Below are positions 33,599 to 43,735 of a stretch of DNA of 64,000 nucleotides, one piece after another. Origin of the DNA: Tethya wilhelma (taxonomy: Eukaryota; Porifera; Demospongiae; Tethyida; Tethyidae); the NCBI GenBank assembly GCA_964030475.1, contig CAXIPT010000026.1:189538-253537 (forward strand), read 5' to 3'. The translations under genes were made by a program, and so were the position numbers. Below the pieces are notes generated by a model. That model was given only the letters and a program-made list of their open reading frames with translations, ran no database searches and was not told the DNA's origin. The first letter of the stretch is position 1. Each line of letters begins with the position of its first letter.

Positions 33599-33987
33599 AC
33601 AAGTTGCAAAAATTTCAAAAAATAAGTAGTGTACGAATGGGCAGTGCGGTAAAAAGTATTGGAACAAGGAATGTCTCATTTTCGGCACATAACTACTTCA
33701 TTTTTATGCTTGATCCCTCATATGGATCCTCTGTGTCATAAATGCAATAATAATATTATGTACATAGTATACCATAGCTTACGAATTGGTTTAAATTTCT
33801 ACTAATAAGTTAAATAAGCAGTGGAGTAAACTATAACAGACAGGTAACTTAAACTAGACTGCCAGCCAAGATTTGGTTATAAAAATTAAGTAGTCATGTG
33901 CCGAAATCGAGACATTCCTTGTTCCAATACTTTTTACCGCACTGCCCATTCCTACACTACTTAATTTTTGAAATTTTTGCTACTTGT
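33599..33987. mobile_element. foldback MITE in an intron of the HECT gene
   Basis: The arms of about 105 bp are near-perfect complements, including GGGCAGTGCGGTAAAAAGTA and AACAAGGAATGTCTC. Terminal bases are ACAAGT and ACTTGT, like the 519-791 hairpin. No coding capacity. Confidence 0.85.
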
Positions 33988-34862
33988 TCATTCACTTTTT
34001 TCAACACTACAGTGTGGAGACCATCAGAGACTGGTTAGTCCCTACAAAAAGCTTGAGTAGCAGCTACATTCACTACATTAGGCTGAGAAGGCTAATGCGC
34101 ATGCGCATAATAATGCCACGTGGATAATGACCTTTGAACCCTACCTACAAATGGCTACATTGTTATACTCTCAGTTTCAAAGCTTTGTAGTTTTTGTTTA
34201 GGCTTATTTGTGATGTAAACGAGTATCAAGGAATGTACTACCTATGAAAAGGAGTTACTTTGTGCTATCAAAGTTGGCTCAACACACTCTAGTTCTCTGG
34301 AAATGCTTTTCAAGTAAGTCAGTTAGAAAGTACGTACGTTAGAAAAACAAAAATGGCATTGTTGTTGTTTCCCACTAGCTCTCTCTACGAGTGCTGAGGA
34401 AAGTTTCTGTGAGTTTTAGGCCTTGCATGCGATTGGTAATCTGTCGGTTAGAGCCTCTGAGCAAATTTGAAGGCTTAATTTTGTTTTGATAGATTTTTAT
34501 GATCGTAAACATTTTGTATTGTGTCTATGGGACATTCGGCCCATTCCTACTATACGTACTACCGTACGTATGATAAGGTATCTAGTATAGTTACTACTCT
34601 TTATAGCCAATGGAGAAGTGCTTGAAGTGTGATGAATTGTTCAGTATTGGTGATGAATTCGCAGCCCATGTCCAAAGTTGCGGGTAAATTGTTTTTTTTT
34701 GTGCGTGAATAAGATTATAATTATTAATAATTGATATTCCATTATAAATTATACGGTTCAGGAAAAAGAAACATTATATTCGTGTATCATCTTCTTTTCC
34801 TTCACCATCAGTCCAAGTAAGAAAGTTTCATACACTTAAGCAATTAGATGATGCATATGCCT

Positions 34863-35930
34863 ACAAGTGAAAAAAACATTGGAAATGTAATGAGACATAG
34901 GAATGGCCAAATCGTAAAAAAGAAAGCAAACAAAAGCAAATGGCTGTTTGAGTGTGTACAGGATCATTCCTGTATGGGCTGCATGTAGTACTCTCTTCTC
35001 ATGTTGCCCATAGGAATAATTCTTTACACACTCAAACAGCCATTCGCTTTTGTTTGCTTTCTTTTTTACGATTTGGCCATTCCTATGTCTCATTACATTT
35101 CCAATGTTTTTTTCACTTGTTTGTTCCCATTTTTTTATAATTCTATATCACAGTTGAGTTTGTGTGTATATGGTAGTTACTTGTACACTATCAGCATGGA
35201 TATTATTAATCTATTCTATCAGTATAAAAGTCACTGTGAAGCAGGCTCAGGAGGCTGAAGCTGTATCTTACAAAATTTACTTGCTTTGCTCATCTTATAA
35301 TGACAACTATGTAACAAAGTAGTCTATTCACCTCCTAAATATTTAAGACTGACCCTGGTTACAGAGACTTCAGCACAACCAGAAATCTTCAGGTAGAACA
35401 GGCAGGGCAACGAATAATGATTTGGATTCCAAATAACGCACACTTGCCTAACTGGAAAAGGGTCGTCAACTTGATTTCCAAGGTAGCTAATGAATTATTA
35501 ATGAGTATAGAAATGAATGGCTGCCATACGGAGAAGGTGCTTTTCGTCTTGTATCTAGCGACTCACCTAGAGAGGCGAATAGCCGATACAAAAAGCACGT
35601 AAAGACAAAGAAACCAAGTTTATTCGTTCAAGAATCAGCTTCTGGAAGCAAGCGGTCTTTGAGAAAAGTCGTTCCAAGATAGAAGAAGAAGAAGAAGATG
35701 GAGAAAATTGGAGGTTTGGCATGTTTGTGTTTGTTACTTTAGCGATGGTTTTAGGCTATGTTTTTAGGCTCAATAGAAAGAGAAAAGGCTAAATAGTAGC
35801 TTAAGAAGCCTTTTAGTGCCAAGCGCTCAGTTTTTGCAGAGTTATTTGCGTGAATATTTGTATTGTGCTAATGGGCCATCCGTGCCATTCCTATGTACCC
35901 AGTAGACTACCGTACTGGGAATATATAATA
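34863..35930 (+). repeat. composite non-autonomous element with a hairpin head
   Basis: A hairpin (34863-35120) is followed by about 800 bp shared with 1-518 (inverted) and in part with 24025-24570 (inverted). It ends at GTAGACTACCGTACTGGGAA. Sitting in an intron of the HECT gene, it postdates that gene. No coding sequence was recognised. Confidence 0.7.
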
Positions 35931-37425
35931 ACTGTCAGTAACAAATTTATGTATTTAGTATACCAGTAAGTTGTGTTGTTGGTTTATTGTTTTTTACTTT
36001 TTTCCTCTTCAGAACAAAGACCTCTACAATATTGGTATCTATTTTGTTCTTTCCGTGATGTATGGAGGAATTGGTCTCCCTTCAATGTCTGAAACTGTGT
36101 ATCAGTACATCACACAATCTTGTGCTAGCTGTCGCGGTATTAAATTAACAGAGATACCTGATACTACTCTTCACTTTGTTGTCCAAAATGTGTGTGTGTG
36201 TGTGTGTGTGTGTGTTGGGGTGCATGTGTGTGAATTTTGTTAATAACATGCATGCTGTATCACATGAATGTTTAGGTAACCGAAGCGGAAGACAATAATG
36301 ACATCAGAATGGTTTTTGCTGTTGATGAAGCACTGGAGTATTATTTGGCCACTGGGTTTCGCAAACCAGCCTGCAGCCTGACTATTGCTGACCGTTCATC
36401 TGTCATTCAAGCTTTATTGGATTATCATCTAATGAGTAGGGTAAAAAGTGAGATGGATCAATTTTGTGATGGCCTGAACATCTTTGGATTTCTACAAATG
36501 GTCCAATCTAAACCTGAAATATGGAGAGTATTTTTTGTTCACAACCAAGTTCACTTGACTTCAGGTTTGTCTCTATAATCATCTTCATGCACAGAAAATA
36601 ATTTATTGTGATTTAGAATTGTTGAAATCCGTGATTTTGGTAAAGTATGTTGAAAAAGGCTGTAGGTTCCTTCCAGCTGAGGAACAGACGTACATTTTCT
36701 TTGCTGATTTCATGGATGAGTGTATGGGTAAGTGTATAGTCATGTCAGCTAATGTAATAATAATAATTATTATGTGCACATACACATGCTTGCAATCAAA
36801 CTCTATTTAGTGCTTCTCTGTTACATGCATATATTTTTTCATTGTATAGATAAAGATTTTGATTGTTCGTTGGAGGATGTGCTTGTTTTCTTCTCTGGTA
36901 GTGACCGAATACCACCACTGGGTTTTGAAAAGAAACTTTCATGCATCATGAAACTGCACAGCATCAACATGTGATTTAGTCCTGAGACTACCGGCTAAAT
37001 ATAAAGAATACAAGTACTTCAAAGAGGCTATGATTCTTGGGTTAAAGGGTAATGATGGATTTGGTGGGGTTTAGGTCACTTTATTATGACAACCATGTTC
37101 TTTGACCTACTAACATTTTGTTATTACTGCAAGTGTTGTATTGGCTTAAATGTATCACTTATCATCGCTCATTTATTATAATTATTGTTGTGCACATGTA
37201 GATGATTGTTATTGTACTTGTTGCACAATTGAACTAACTTCAGTTCTAATAAAAATTTGTATTCAACTTTAAAAATAAACTTTTGAGTTAATTGGGTGCA
37301 CGTATGTGGAGAGTTTCAAACACGTTATATGACTAACTATATAGTTTATAATCACTGAACAGAGGGACACAAATGATTTTGCCATAGCAAATTGACTAAG
37401 CATCCCTTCTTCTGAGAATTCACCA

Positions 37426-38757
37426 ATAGAAACTGGAAGCAGTAGAGCTCTTAACTGATCTTTTCTGATCATCACTAAGCATGTCCTCTCGTTCCTCTAC
37501 TGTGACTGTGTTGTCATCATCAATTGGTACAGGACCTTCCCAATTACACCAATGTTTATATGTAATCAATTTTACTGCAATGTATTGTATCTCACATTCA
37601 ATCCTGTTTAGACCATGTCATATTGATCAACGTCATGAAACCCCAAAATCCACAATTGCCAGGGAGTCCGGTTGTGTTCTGTTCTCATACTGTGGTGGGC
37701 CCATCCTTGGGAGAACATGTCCAGATGACTTTGGATCAAAGGTGTGAACACAAAATGCAGTGCATATAGATCAATAGGACAATTGATGTCCAAGAGACCA
37801 ATATCTTCCAATGAGTAGAAGAAATGATAAAAAAATGAAACACAACCAGCAAACAAGTCCCTCCATAGTCTCTCTATGCGTTGGTTATGTGTGCTTCTAC
37901 CAGTAATAGCACTACCCCTACCTGGTCCTCGTTCGGAATGTTCAATCATATAAGTAGCTACTTGGATATTTTCTCCTCCGTGGTCCATACGAACTCTACT
38001 TGGCAGTCCAAATTCATTAACAGCATGCATAAAAGCATTAAACACTGTATCAGCTCGATTGTTTGGTGCCACTTTGAGATAAGTAATTAATCTGCTAAAT
38101 CCATCAATAGCTCCATGATTTACATAACGCCATCTGATTAGCTTATGGTAGCCATCAATATGCCACAAGGCATTAGGTGATGAAACCATGTACTTCCAAC
38201 GGTGTAAAACATTCCTGCATCTGGACCTTATCCCTGATGGATCCACTCTATGTAAGGATTCTCTTATTCTTTCTCTTTGAATTAGGATCCCACAAGATCT
38301 GAATCTACCACTAATTGTCTTTTCACCACATCTTGGAAATAAAGTAGCTATTTCCTTCACCAGAGCATACAGTTCAATGTCACTTAATGGAGTGTAGTTC
38401 CTAACAGAAATGTTATGCATCTTCATATGTCGTTCAACAGTCTTTGTACTACATTCAAAAATCTTGCTAATATCTTTGTTGTTCTTGGGAAATAGAAATT
38501 ACAGGTCTTCCTCTTTTAGTCTCACAGGTTTGGGTGTCATCACTAGCTGTCATTACAGCAACTAATTCTCTTAAGGCCACAAACAAATCACCATCAATCA
38601 CATCATTATGATATATCTGGAGAGATAGTTGTAACACGTTCTCTGCTAGTTCCAGAAGGTCCTTCCGACTATCTTCTTCAATATCAGTGTACACTGTTCT
38701 AATATGCTGTATAGCTGTCTCTGCAAACTCCAGAAAGGCATGCTCAGCGTCCTCCAT
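37426..38757 (-). pseudogene. IS3-like (IS3EU) DDE transposase
   Basis: The start is taken at MEDAEHAFLEFAE (38757). The first part ends RGRPVISIS, where the frame shifts, and continues with [14 protein letters not shown], a helix-turn-helix-like segment. The core has [16 protein letters not shown] (first Asp), [28 protein letters not shown] (second Asp), [19 protein letters not shown] and [12 protein letters not shown] (Glu), then [13 protein letters not shown] short 3' segment WEGPVPIDDDNTV in another frame ends at about 37426, so a last intron or frameshift is present. The DDE triad is intact but the frame is not. It runs convergent to the HECT gene, 350 bp apart. Confidence 0.8.
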
Positions 38758-38848
38758 TACTCTCACGTGATGATATGATAATGTCACATGACCATTTTGT
38801 AATTACGTGCGCGTGCAGAGGAGGTACGACAAGCACATCTAAGCACTA

Positions 38849-39058
38849 TACCGTATAGCGGGAAATTTTCGTGGGGGAAAATTTTTGCGAATTTCGCGGT
38901 TTGGCAGATTTCCGCGAAAATTTTCCCCCACGAAATTTGTAAGGTATGTGGTCGTCACGTATAGTTGAGACGCAATCCACGAAAATTTTCCCCGCGAATT
39001 TCTACTCAAGACGAAAACGCAAAAATTTTCCCCCATGAAAATTTCCCGCTATACGGTA
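38849..39058. mobile_element. TA-flanked MITE, TACCGTATAGCGGG family
   Basis: Begins TACCGTATAGCGGGAAATTT and ends with the complement. Inverted similarity extends inward as GGGGGAAAATTTTTGCG. Diverged relatives with the same end type lie at 33384, 43519-43676, 47541-47702, 54168-54200, 56284-56407 and 56813-56914. A TA target is likely. Confidence 0.8.
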
Positions 39059-39164
39059 GCTCATGTGCACGCAGGCACAACTGTCGCTTTTCGCTTTCCA
39101 TTTGAGTAACTATTGATTTCAAAAGATCAATTTTAAGAAATCTATCTTATAATATCGATTTTTT

Positions 39165-39380
39165 AACATGGGAAAACTATAATATACAAGTAAAAAAACA
39201 TTGGAAATGTTGGTGTCTATGGGACAGTCGGCCCATTCCTACTTGGCTACTATACGTACGTTGGGCAGAGCCTCTAGTCTGGCCTGCGAGACTAACTATA
39301 CGTACTGACCGTACGTATGATACACCTGCTATAATAATTATAACATTTGCTGATTCATGACCTAGAAGAAAGTTATATAA
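39165..39380. other. fragment of the ACAAGT repeat family
   Basis: ACAAGTAAAAAAACATTGG at 39187 starts like the 519-791 hairpin but continues with TCTATGGGACAGTCGGCCC and an inverted ACTATACGTAC / GTACGTATGATA pair, a combination also seen at 34505-34570. No gene is seen. Confidence 0.5.
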
Positions 39381-39645
39381 CAATGGCGGATCTAGGAAAT
39401 TGAATAGGGGGGTTGTAATCAATGCGCGCTGAGCGCGCGGAAAATTTTACGTAGCCTTGCCCATTTCCGGTCGCAACAGCCCCGCCCCTTTAGCACTCGT
39501 GCAGCTAAAATTTTGCCAAAAAAAACTGAATGGAAGAAAAAAACGGCTTGGCCTTTTCCAATCTGCACAGTTAATTATAATGCGAGGTCTCAGCTGAAAG
39601 GGGGGTTCCGTGGAACCCTGTGAACGCCCCCTGGATCCGCCACTG
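39381..39645. mobile_element. MITE with CAATGGCGGATC ends
   Basis: Starts CAATGGCGGATCTAGG and ends CCTGGATCCGCCACTG, an inverted pair with two mismatches. TATAA occurs on both flanks and may be part of a target duplication. The interior includes ATGCGCGCTGAGCGCGCGG. A hAT origin is possible. Confidence 0.7.
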
Positions 39646-39907
39646 TATAATTATCCAGGATCAGAACACGAGGCTTATGGAAATGTACAAAATTAATTAC
39701 TTCAAGTTGGGAACAGACACATTTTATTTTAATTTAGTATAACCGTTGAAATCGCTTTGTGTCTTTGGCTAATTGGCAAGCAACCGGCGGCAATCCAAAC
39801 TATAGTGGTCACGTGATTGGAATGCGCTAATTGGACTCGACACGTACACTCCGCGTGTCGTACCTCCTCTAGCTATATCTGCTCTATATCTATGCAGCTG
39901 GTATGGT

Positions 39908-39954
39908 TAGCCTCGTCCCCAGGCCCAAAAGAGGCGGGCCTGGGAACGAGGCTA
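39908..39954. repeat. 47-bp hairpin, TAGCCTCGTCCCCAGGCCC
   Basis: TAGCCTCGTCCCCAGGCCC is followed after nine bases by GGGCCTGGGAACGAGGCTA, a 19-bp stem with one mismatch. A diverged AGGCCTGGAAACAAGGCT arm is at 42308-42325. Tiny hairpins of this kind are scattered in many invertebrate genomes. Confidence 0.8.
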
Positions 39955-40050
39955 CTGGTATGGTATGGTGCGGGGTCAGCGGGTTAAGTTTTAATTTGCT
40001 ACGTGTACAGTACAGTTAGCCACGCCTGCGTACGTACGTATATATACGTA

Positions 40051-40391
40051 TAGAGCGTTTACATTTACGTCATTTTACGCAATTTTTGGGGCGTGGTTCA
40101 CGTAGCAGCTGCCTTCTGGTGTACAGCTAAAGTACTGAATGTATGGGAGAAAGCCTTCAAGTTTGGATTTTTCACTTACTGCAGCCATAAGAGCTTGCTT
40201 CCAGGTGATTTTTGACACTACTGCCTTGTAAGCCACAACATATAAACCGATCGTTGAGCGCTGTATACGCTAAGTAGCAGAACAGAATTCTCCCATACAT
40301 TTCTCCCTATCACTAGCGCTAATTTGCATATTCATTTCCTAATTTACATATTCATCTGTACACCACTGACGTCATATGAAAACGCTCTATA
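40051..40391. mobile_element. TA-flanked MITE (mariner-like ends)
   Basis: Starts TATAGAGCGTTTACATTTAC and ends ATATGAAAACGCTCTATA, with TGACGTCA inside the right arm and ACGTCA inside the left. TA lies at both borders. There is no transposase. It sits 210 bp upstream of the ECM29 start. Confidence 0.75.
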
Positions 40392-40602
40392 GGTAAAGGA
40401 CGTTAGACTCAAGTTATCTTAGCCTAATGCTCTGAGTTAATTTGCTGTGTAGATACATGGTGCAGCTTTTGTGTGTTTTATTCTGAGTGGCTATAGCTTC
40501 TCTAACGTACTCTCAGAATTCCGCCAGACTAACCGTCAGAGTTTGGCCTAGTTTGGAATTTCCTTGCATCAGTGTTCTTTGTCAGTGAAACTGAATTTGA
40601 AT

Positions 40603-41303
40603 ATGGAGGACCAGAGTGAAGGAAATGAACTTGGTAAAGAATTCATTTATTGTTATTTTGTACATATCTCTACTCTCTCCAAAAAGGTGGAAGAAAGGGA
40701 GGGCTTTGAATAAACTAGTATTCATGTTTGGTAGGACAAAAAGAACCGTTATGTGTCATAGCTACCTGTACATGGTGACACTGATATCCAGGTTTTCTTC
40801 CAGTATAGTAACCCTTGCCCTCATTCCAAAAGTGGTTTTGGTGTATTTAGACTTTTTTGTTGTTGTTTCTTTAGAGTTGCTAGAGCGTGTCTTTCTTCGT
40901 GTTGGGTCAGCAGAGAATGACACTCAGTTGGAAAAGACTTTGGAACGATTTCTGGTGCCCACAATTCTGAAGAGTGACTCTGTGTTTCAGTCAGTCAAGG
41001 AAAAAGTACATAAGCTTAAATTTGCACCAATTTACAGTCTATATAATTGTTGATACTCTGTAGGTAGCCCTCTCTTTTTGTTAGCCTCTTTGCTGCTGTT
41101 AAGAGTCACAATGTACTTTGTTTATTTTATCATTTTCCATTCTACTACATCATGTATATACAATGAATTTTGTTCGACTTTTTTAGGTACTTGAGCTACT
41201 GACACACATCAAGAAACGTCTCAACAATCGTCCATTGGTTCAACTACCAGTGAATGCACTGCTATCAAAATTCTCAGACCCACAATCATCTCCTCAAGTT
41301 GTT
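40603..41303 (+). CDS. ECM29: ECM29 proteasome adaptor, first three exons only
   Basis: Exon 1 (40603-40633) starts MEDQSEGNEL, exon 2 (40875-41005) encodes LLERVFLRVGSAENDTQLE and VPTILKSDSVFQSVKEK, and exon 3 (41187-41303) encodes LELLTHIKKRLNNRPLVQLP and ALLSKFSDPQ. Phases join correctly with GT-AG introns. The reading matches the N-terminus of ECM29 (ECPAS/KIAA0368), a HEAT-repeat protein of about 1,800 residues that tethers 26S proteasomes and links core and regulatory particles. Only about 93 residues are present. No further exon could be found before the ABCD3 exons begin, so the gene is truncated here by deletion or misassembly. Confidence 0.85.
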
Positions 41304-42705
41304 GTAAGTTCAACATGTAGACATTTACACGTACCTTTAATACTTCACGGTTGGTTTGTTATGTGTGTTGAAATAACTGTTGATCTTATACCTGTATATG
41401 ATTCATGCCGGGAAATGTTGTTGAAATTTGCTCTAAGAATAAATTATACTAACTTTTGTATACCTGTGAGGAGATATGTTGTAGAAAGAAATTATTTGCC
41501 CCCTCTTCCCCCCTCCCCTTTTCTTTCCTTTTTCCCCCCTTCCCCCTTTCTCCCTTCCCCTCCCCCTTCCCCCTCTTCCCCCATTTGTACAACTAAGCCC
41601 AGCTTGTCAAGGAGCACATGTTCCCTCCATATAAATTTCTATTGTTGAAANAAGGTGACACAGTGAAATGAACTCGCTCAATCTGACAACCATTCCTATC
41701 TTGTTTGCTCACTTTTTTACGATTTGGCCATTCCTATGTTTGCATTACATTTCTAATGTTTTTTGTACTTGTTACTATTGGAGTACAATCTTGTTTTATT
41801 TCATAGATTAATTACTAGATACCTACTAAATTCTTAATGTGTGGCACCTTCACAGAACTAGTTAGTAACTTGCATGATTATGTAGACACTCCAGATAAAG
41901 TGCAGTATGGATTATAAAAAATCAGCTTTGATCTGATAAATGTCAGACCATTTAGAATTTGTTCTGACATTGAATAAATTTGTCCAGCCTACTCTAAGTG
42001 ATTGTTGAGCCATCAATCTATGCAATGGAAAAATTTCAAGCACAAATGTTGCCTTCAATTTCTATAAGTTGCACACCATGAGCTTAACTGCTGACTTGTA
42101 CGCATCATACCTAGGAAAAAGTTGATCAGGTACTCCTTTTCTTTCTTTGCCAGTGTAGAAATGTTAAATACGCCTTTGTCGCTTACTTTGCTTATAGATT
42201 AGTGTAGGAACTTCAAAGAACAAGCTAACTGCTTAGTCTTCTGACTCATCCACGTGCGTTATTCTAACCACGCCCACTGTTTTACTCACGTGTAAATCGC
42301 AAACGCTAGGCCTGGAAACAAGGCTAAGCTAGTTTGTACCAAGTTCTGGTCGGCCAATATGGCCTAGCAAACTGAAAATGGTCGGCTACTAACTGATTTT
42401 GTACGGCAAATAGCCGATGACCGACTGTTATAATCCACACTGAAGTGTGAAAATGGTTACAGCTGTAGCTGTTTAAATAGAGCTACATTGGTGAGTGATG
42501 GTGTACTCATTTTTCATGAGATACTTGTCTAACACTTTTATTCACAACAACATTCATTAATAATTTTCTGGCAGAAATGCAGAACCGATAGTTCATTACC
42601 CTCAGCATAATACATGAGGTTCTAAAAAATTGATTTTGTAGAGATATCATTGTTTCCATGTGTAGCAGTAAGAATTATATATATCATATTATAAGCAAAG
42701 TTTTG

Positions 42706-42753
<48 letters not shown>

Positions 42754-43735
42754 TGTGTGTGTGTGTAATGGAGGGTCACCGGAAGTGATGCGACCTCGAG
42801 CTAAAACGCTACTTTTTCTCTGGACTTTGAAAAATGCAAGCTATGAAAAGTGTGCCTAGAGAACTAGCTTAGATAGTACTAGCCTAGGATAGAATGGCAA
42901 GCGCTACAAGTATGGCTAACTTTTTTTGAGATCGCTGACAAGGCATACCAGTGGCGTCTGGATCCGACGAACAAGCGTGATAGAGAAGCCAATCTTTCAC
43001 AAAAGAAGCGTAGCGAAGAGAGAACTTTCGCTTCTAGGAGTCTGCTTCTCTGTCGCTGTACACGAAACACAGCTAGCCAGATAACGAGTTTCTTTGCCAG
43101 CTGATTGCAAAAATGGCGGAAGTCGGAAAAGGATCGTCTGTGACGTCACGTAGTGAGGTAAATTGCTGAGCTGGCCAGCAAAGTAGGCCAGAGCACTGGC
43201 ACAAACCATAGATAATAATATTCTCCGCTATTATCTATGCACAAACAAGCAGTGCATATACACATGCAGCATTGCTTCCCTTTGAGTTTCCAATTGCTTA
43301 TGCCAGTATTGATGTGATTGTTGTGTGTTGCTTCAACTGCAATGGTTGTTCTAAGCCAACTGACCATAGAAGAATATTTATTATTATCATAGCTTTGCTC
43401 ATCAATTTTATCTTACTATATTGTTTGAGTTATAGTAACTGATCCTGTAAACATACACAAACAAGGAGTGGGCGAGCGAAGCGAGCCCCACTCCTTGTAT
43501 ATATATATATATATATATATATCGTAGATCGGGAAATTTTCGTTGATAAAATAATTCGCCTGTTAACTTTTCGTGTAGTTTAATTTTCGTCGTTACGGAT
43601 GATTCGGTAAAGATTACCATACAAAATAAATTAATTTTCATCGGTATCATCGACTAAAATTTCCCAATCTACGGTATACTTGTGTTCATTTTGCAAGTTC
43701 ATAATTATTGTTGTTTTCTTTTGATCGCAATATAG
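41304..43735. other. breakpoint region between ECM29 and ABCD3
   Basis: Contents seen: a C/T-rich tract (41503-41582), a short open stretch after CTAAG reading LVKEHMFPPYKFLLLK up to an n at 41651, a hairpin-MITE arm (41691-41775), a (GT)n tract (42713-42767), an ATAGATAATA hairpin (43206-43241), an (AT)n tract (43497-43521) and a TACGGTA-type MITE (43519-43676). No later ECM29 exon or early ABCD3 exon was recognised. Confidence 0.6.
43519..43676. mobile_element. short TIR element upstream of the first ABCD3 exon
   Basis: Ends TCGTAGATCGGGAAATTTTCG and AAAATTTCCCAATCTACGGTA are imperfect complements of the TACCGTA family. The (AT)n tract touches its left end, consistent with insertion at TA. 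Confidence 0.6.

Larger units (their letters stand above)
32319..37074 (+). pseudogene. HECT-domain E3 ubiquitin ligase (G2E3-like), damaged
   Basis: Exons: 32319-32520, 32824-33305, 34607-34683 (a CLKC..H....C zinc knuckle), 34762-34816, 36013-36189 (LYNIGIYFVLSVMYGGIGLP, a HECT N-lobe pattern), 36276-36564, 36617-36727 and 36850-37074. The C-lobe is recognisable from DRIPPLGFEKK and LVLRLPAKYKEYKYF to the GFGGV end. The HECT cysteine lies in TASTCDLVLRLP around 36964, but one base is out of frame with the preceding exon. A TGA after APAAPT and a TAA after SLYRK are further stops; the 15 bases after SLYRK are too short for an intron. The product would transfer ubiquitin through the Cys. HECT genes like G2E3 are repeated in fish and invertebrates. 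The function within the element is unknown. Confidence 0.75.
31978..39164. mobile_element. IS3EU-like transposon carrying a HECT ligase gene
   Basis: The left end contains AATCGATATTGTAAAATCG and the right end, complemented, AATCGATATTATAAGATAG. Alignment continues for about 48 bases (TTTCT..., then GAT.TTTGAAATC). AACAT is directly repeated at both borders (31973-31977 and 39165-39169), possibly a 6-bp duplication with one mismatch. Inside are two convergent genes: a HECT-type E3 gene (plus) and an IS3-like DDE transposase (minus). Later MITEs sit at 33599-33987, 34863-35930 and 38849-39058. IS3EU elements are recalled to make 6-bp duplications. That the HECT gene is element cargo is an inference from position. 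Confidence 0.75.

Noticed and set aside
41503..41582. Pro-rich extension of ECM29 exon 3
   Set aside because: A standard GTAAGT donor ends the exon at 41303; the C/T tract is intronic low-complexity DNA.
43440..43521. Gene around GGGCGAGCGAAGCGAGCCCC
   Set aside because: It is a short palindrome next to an (AT)n tract, probably an element end, with no reading frame.
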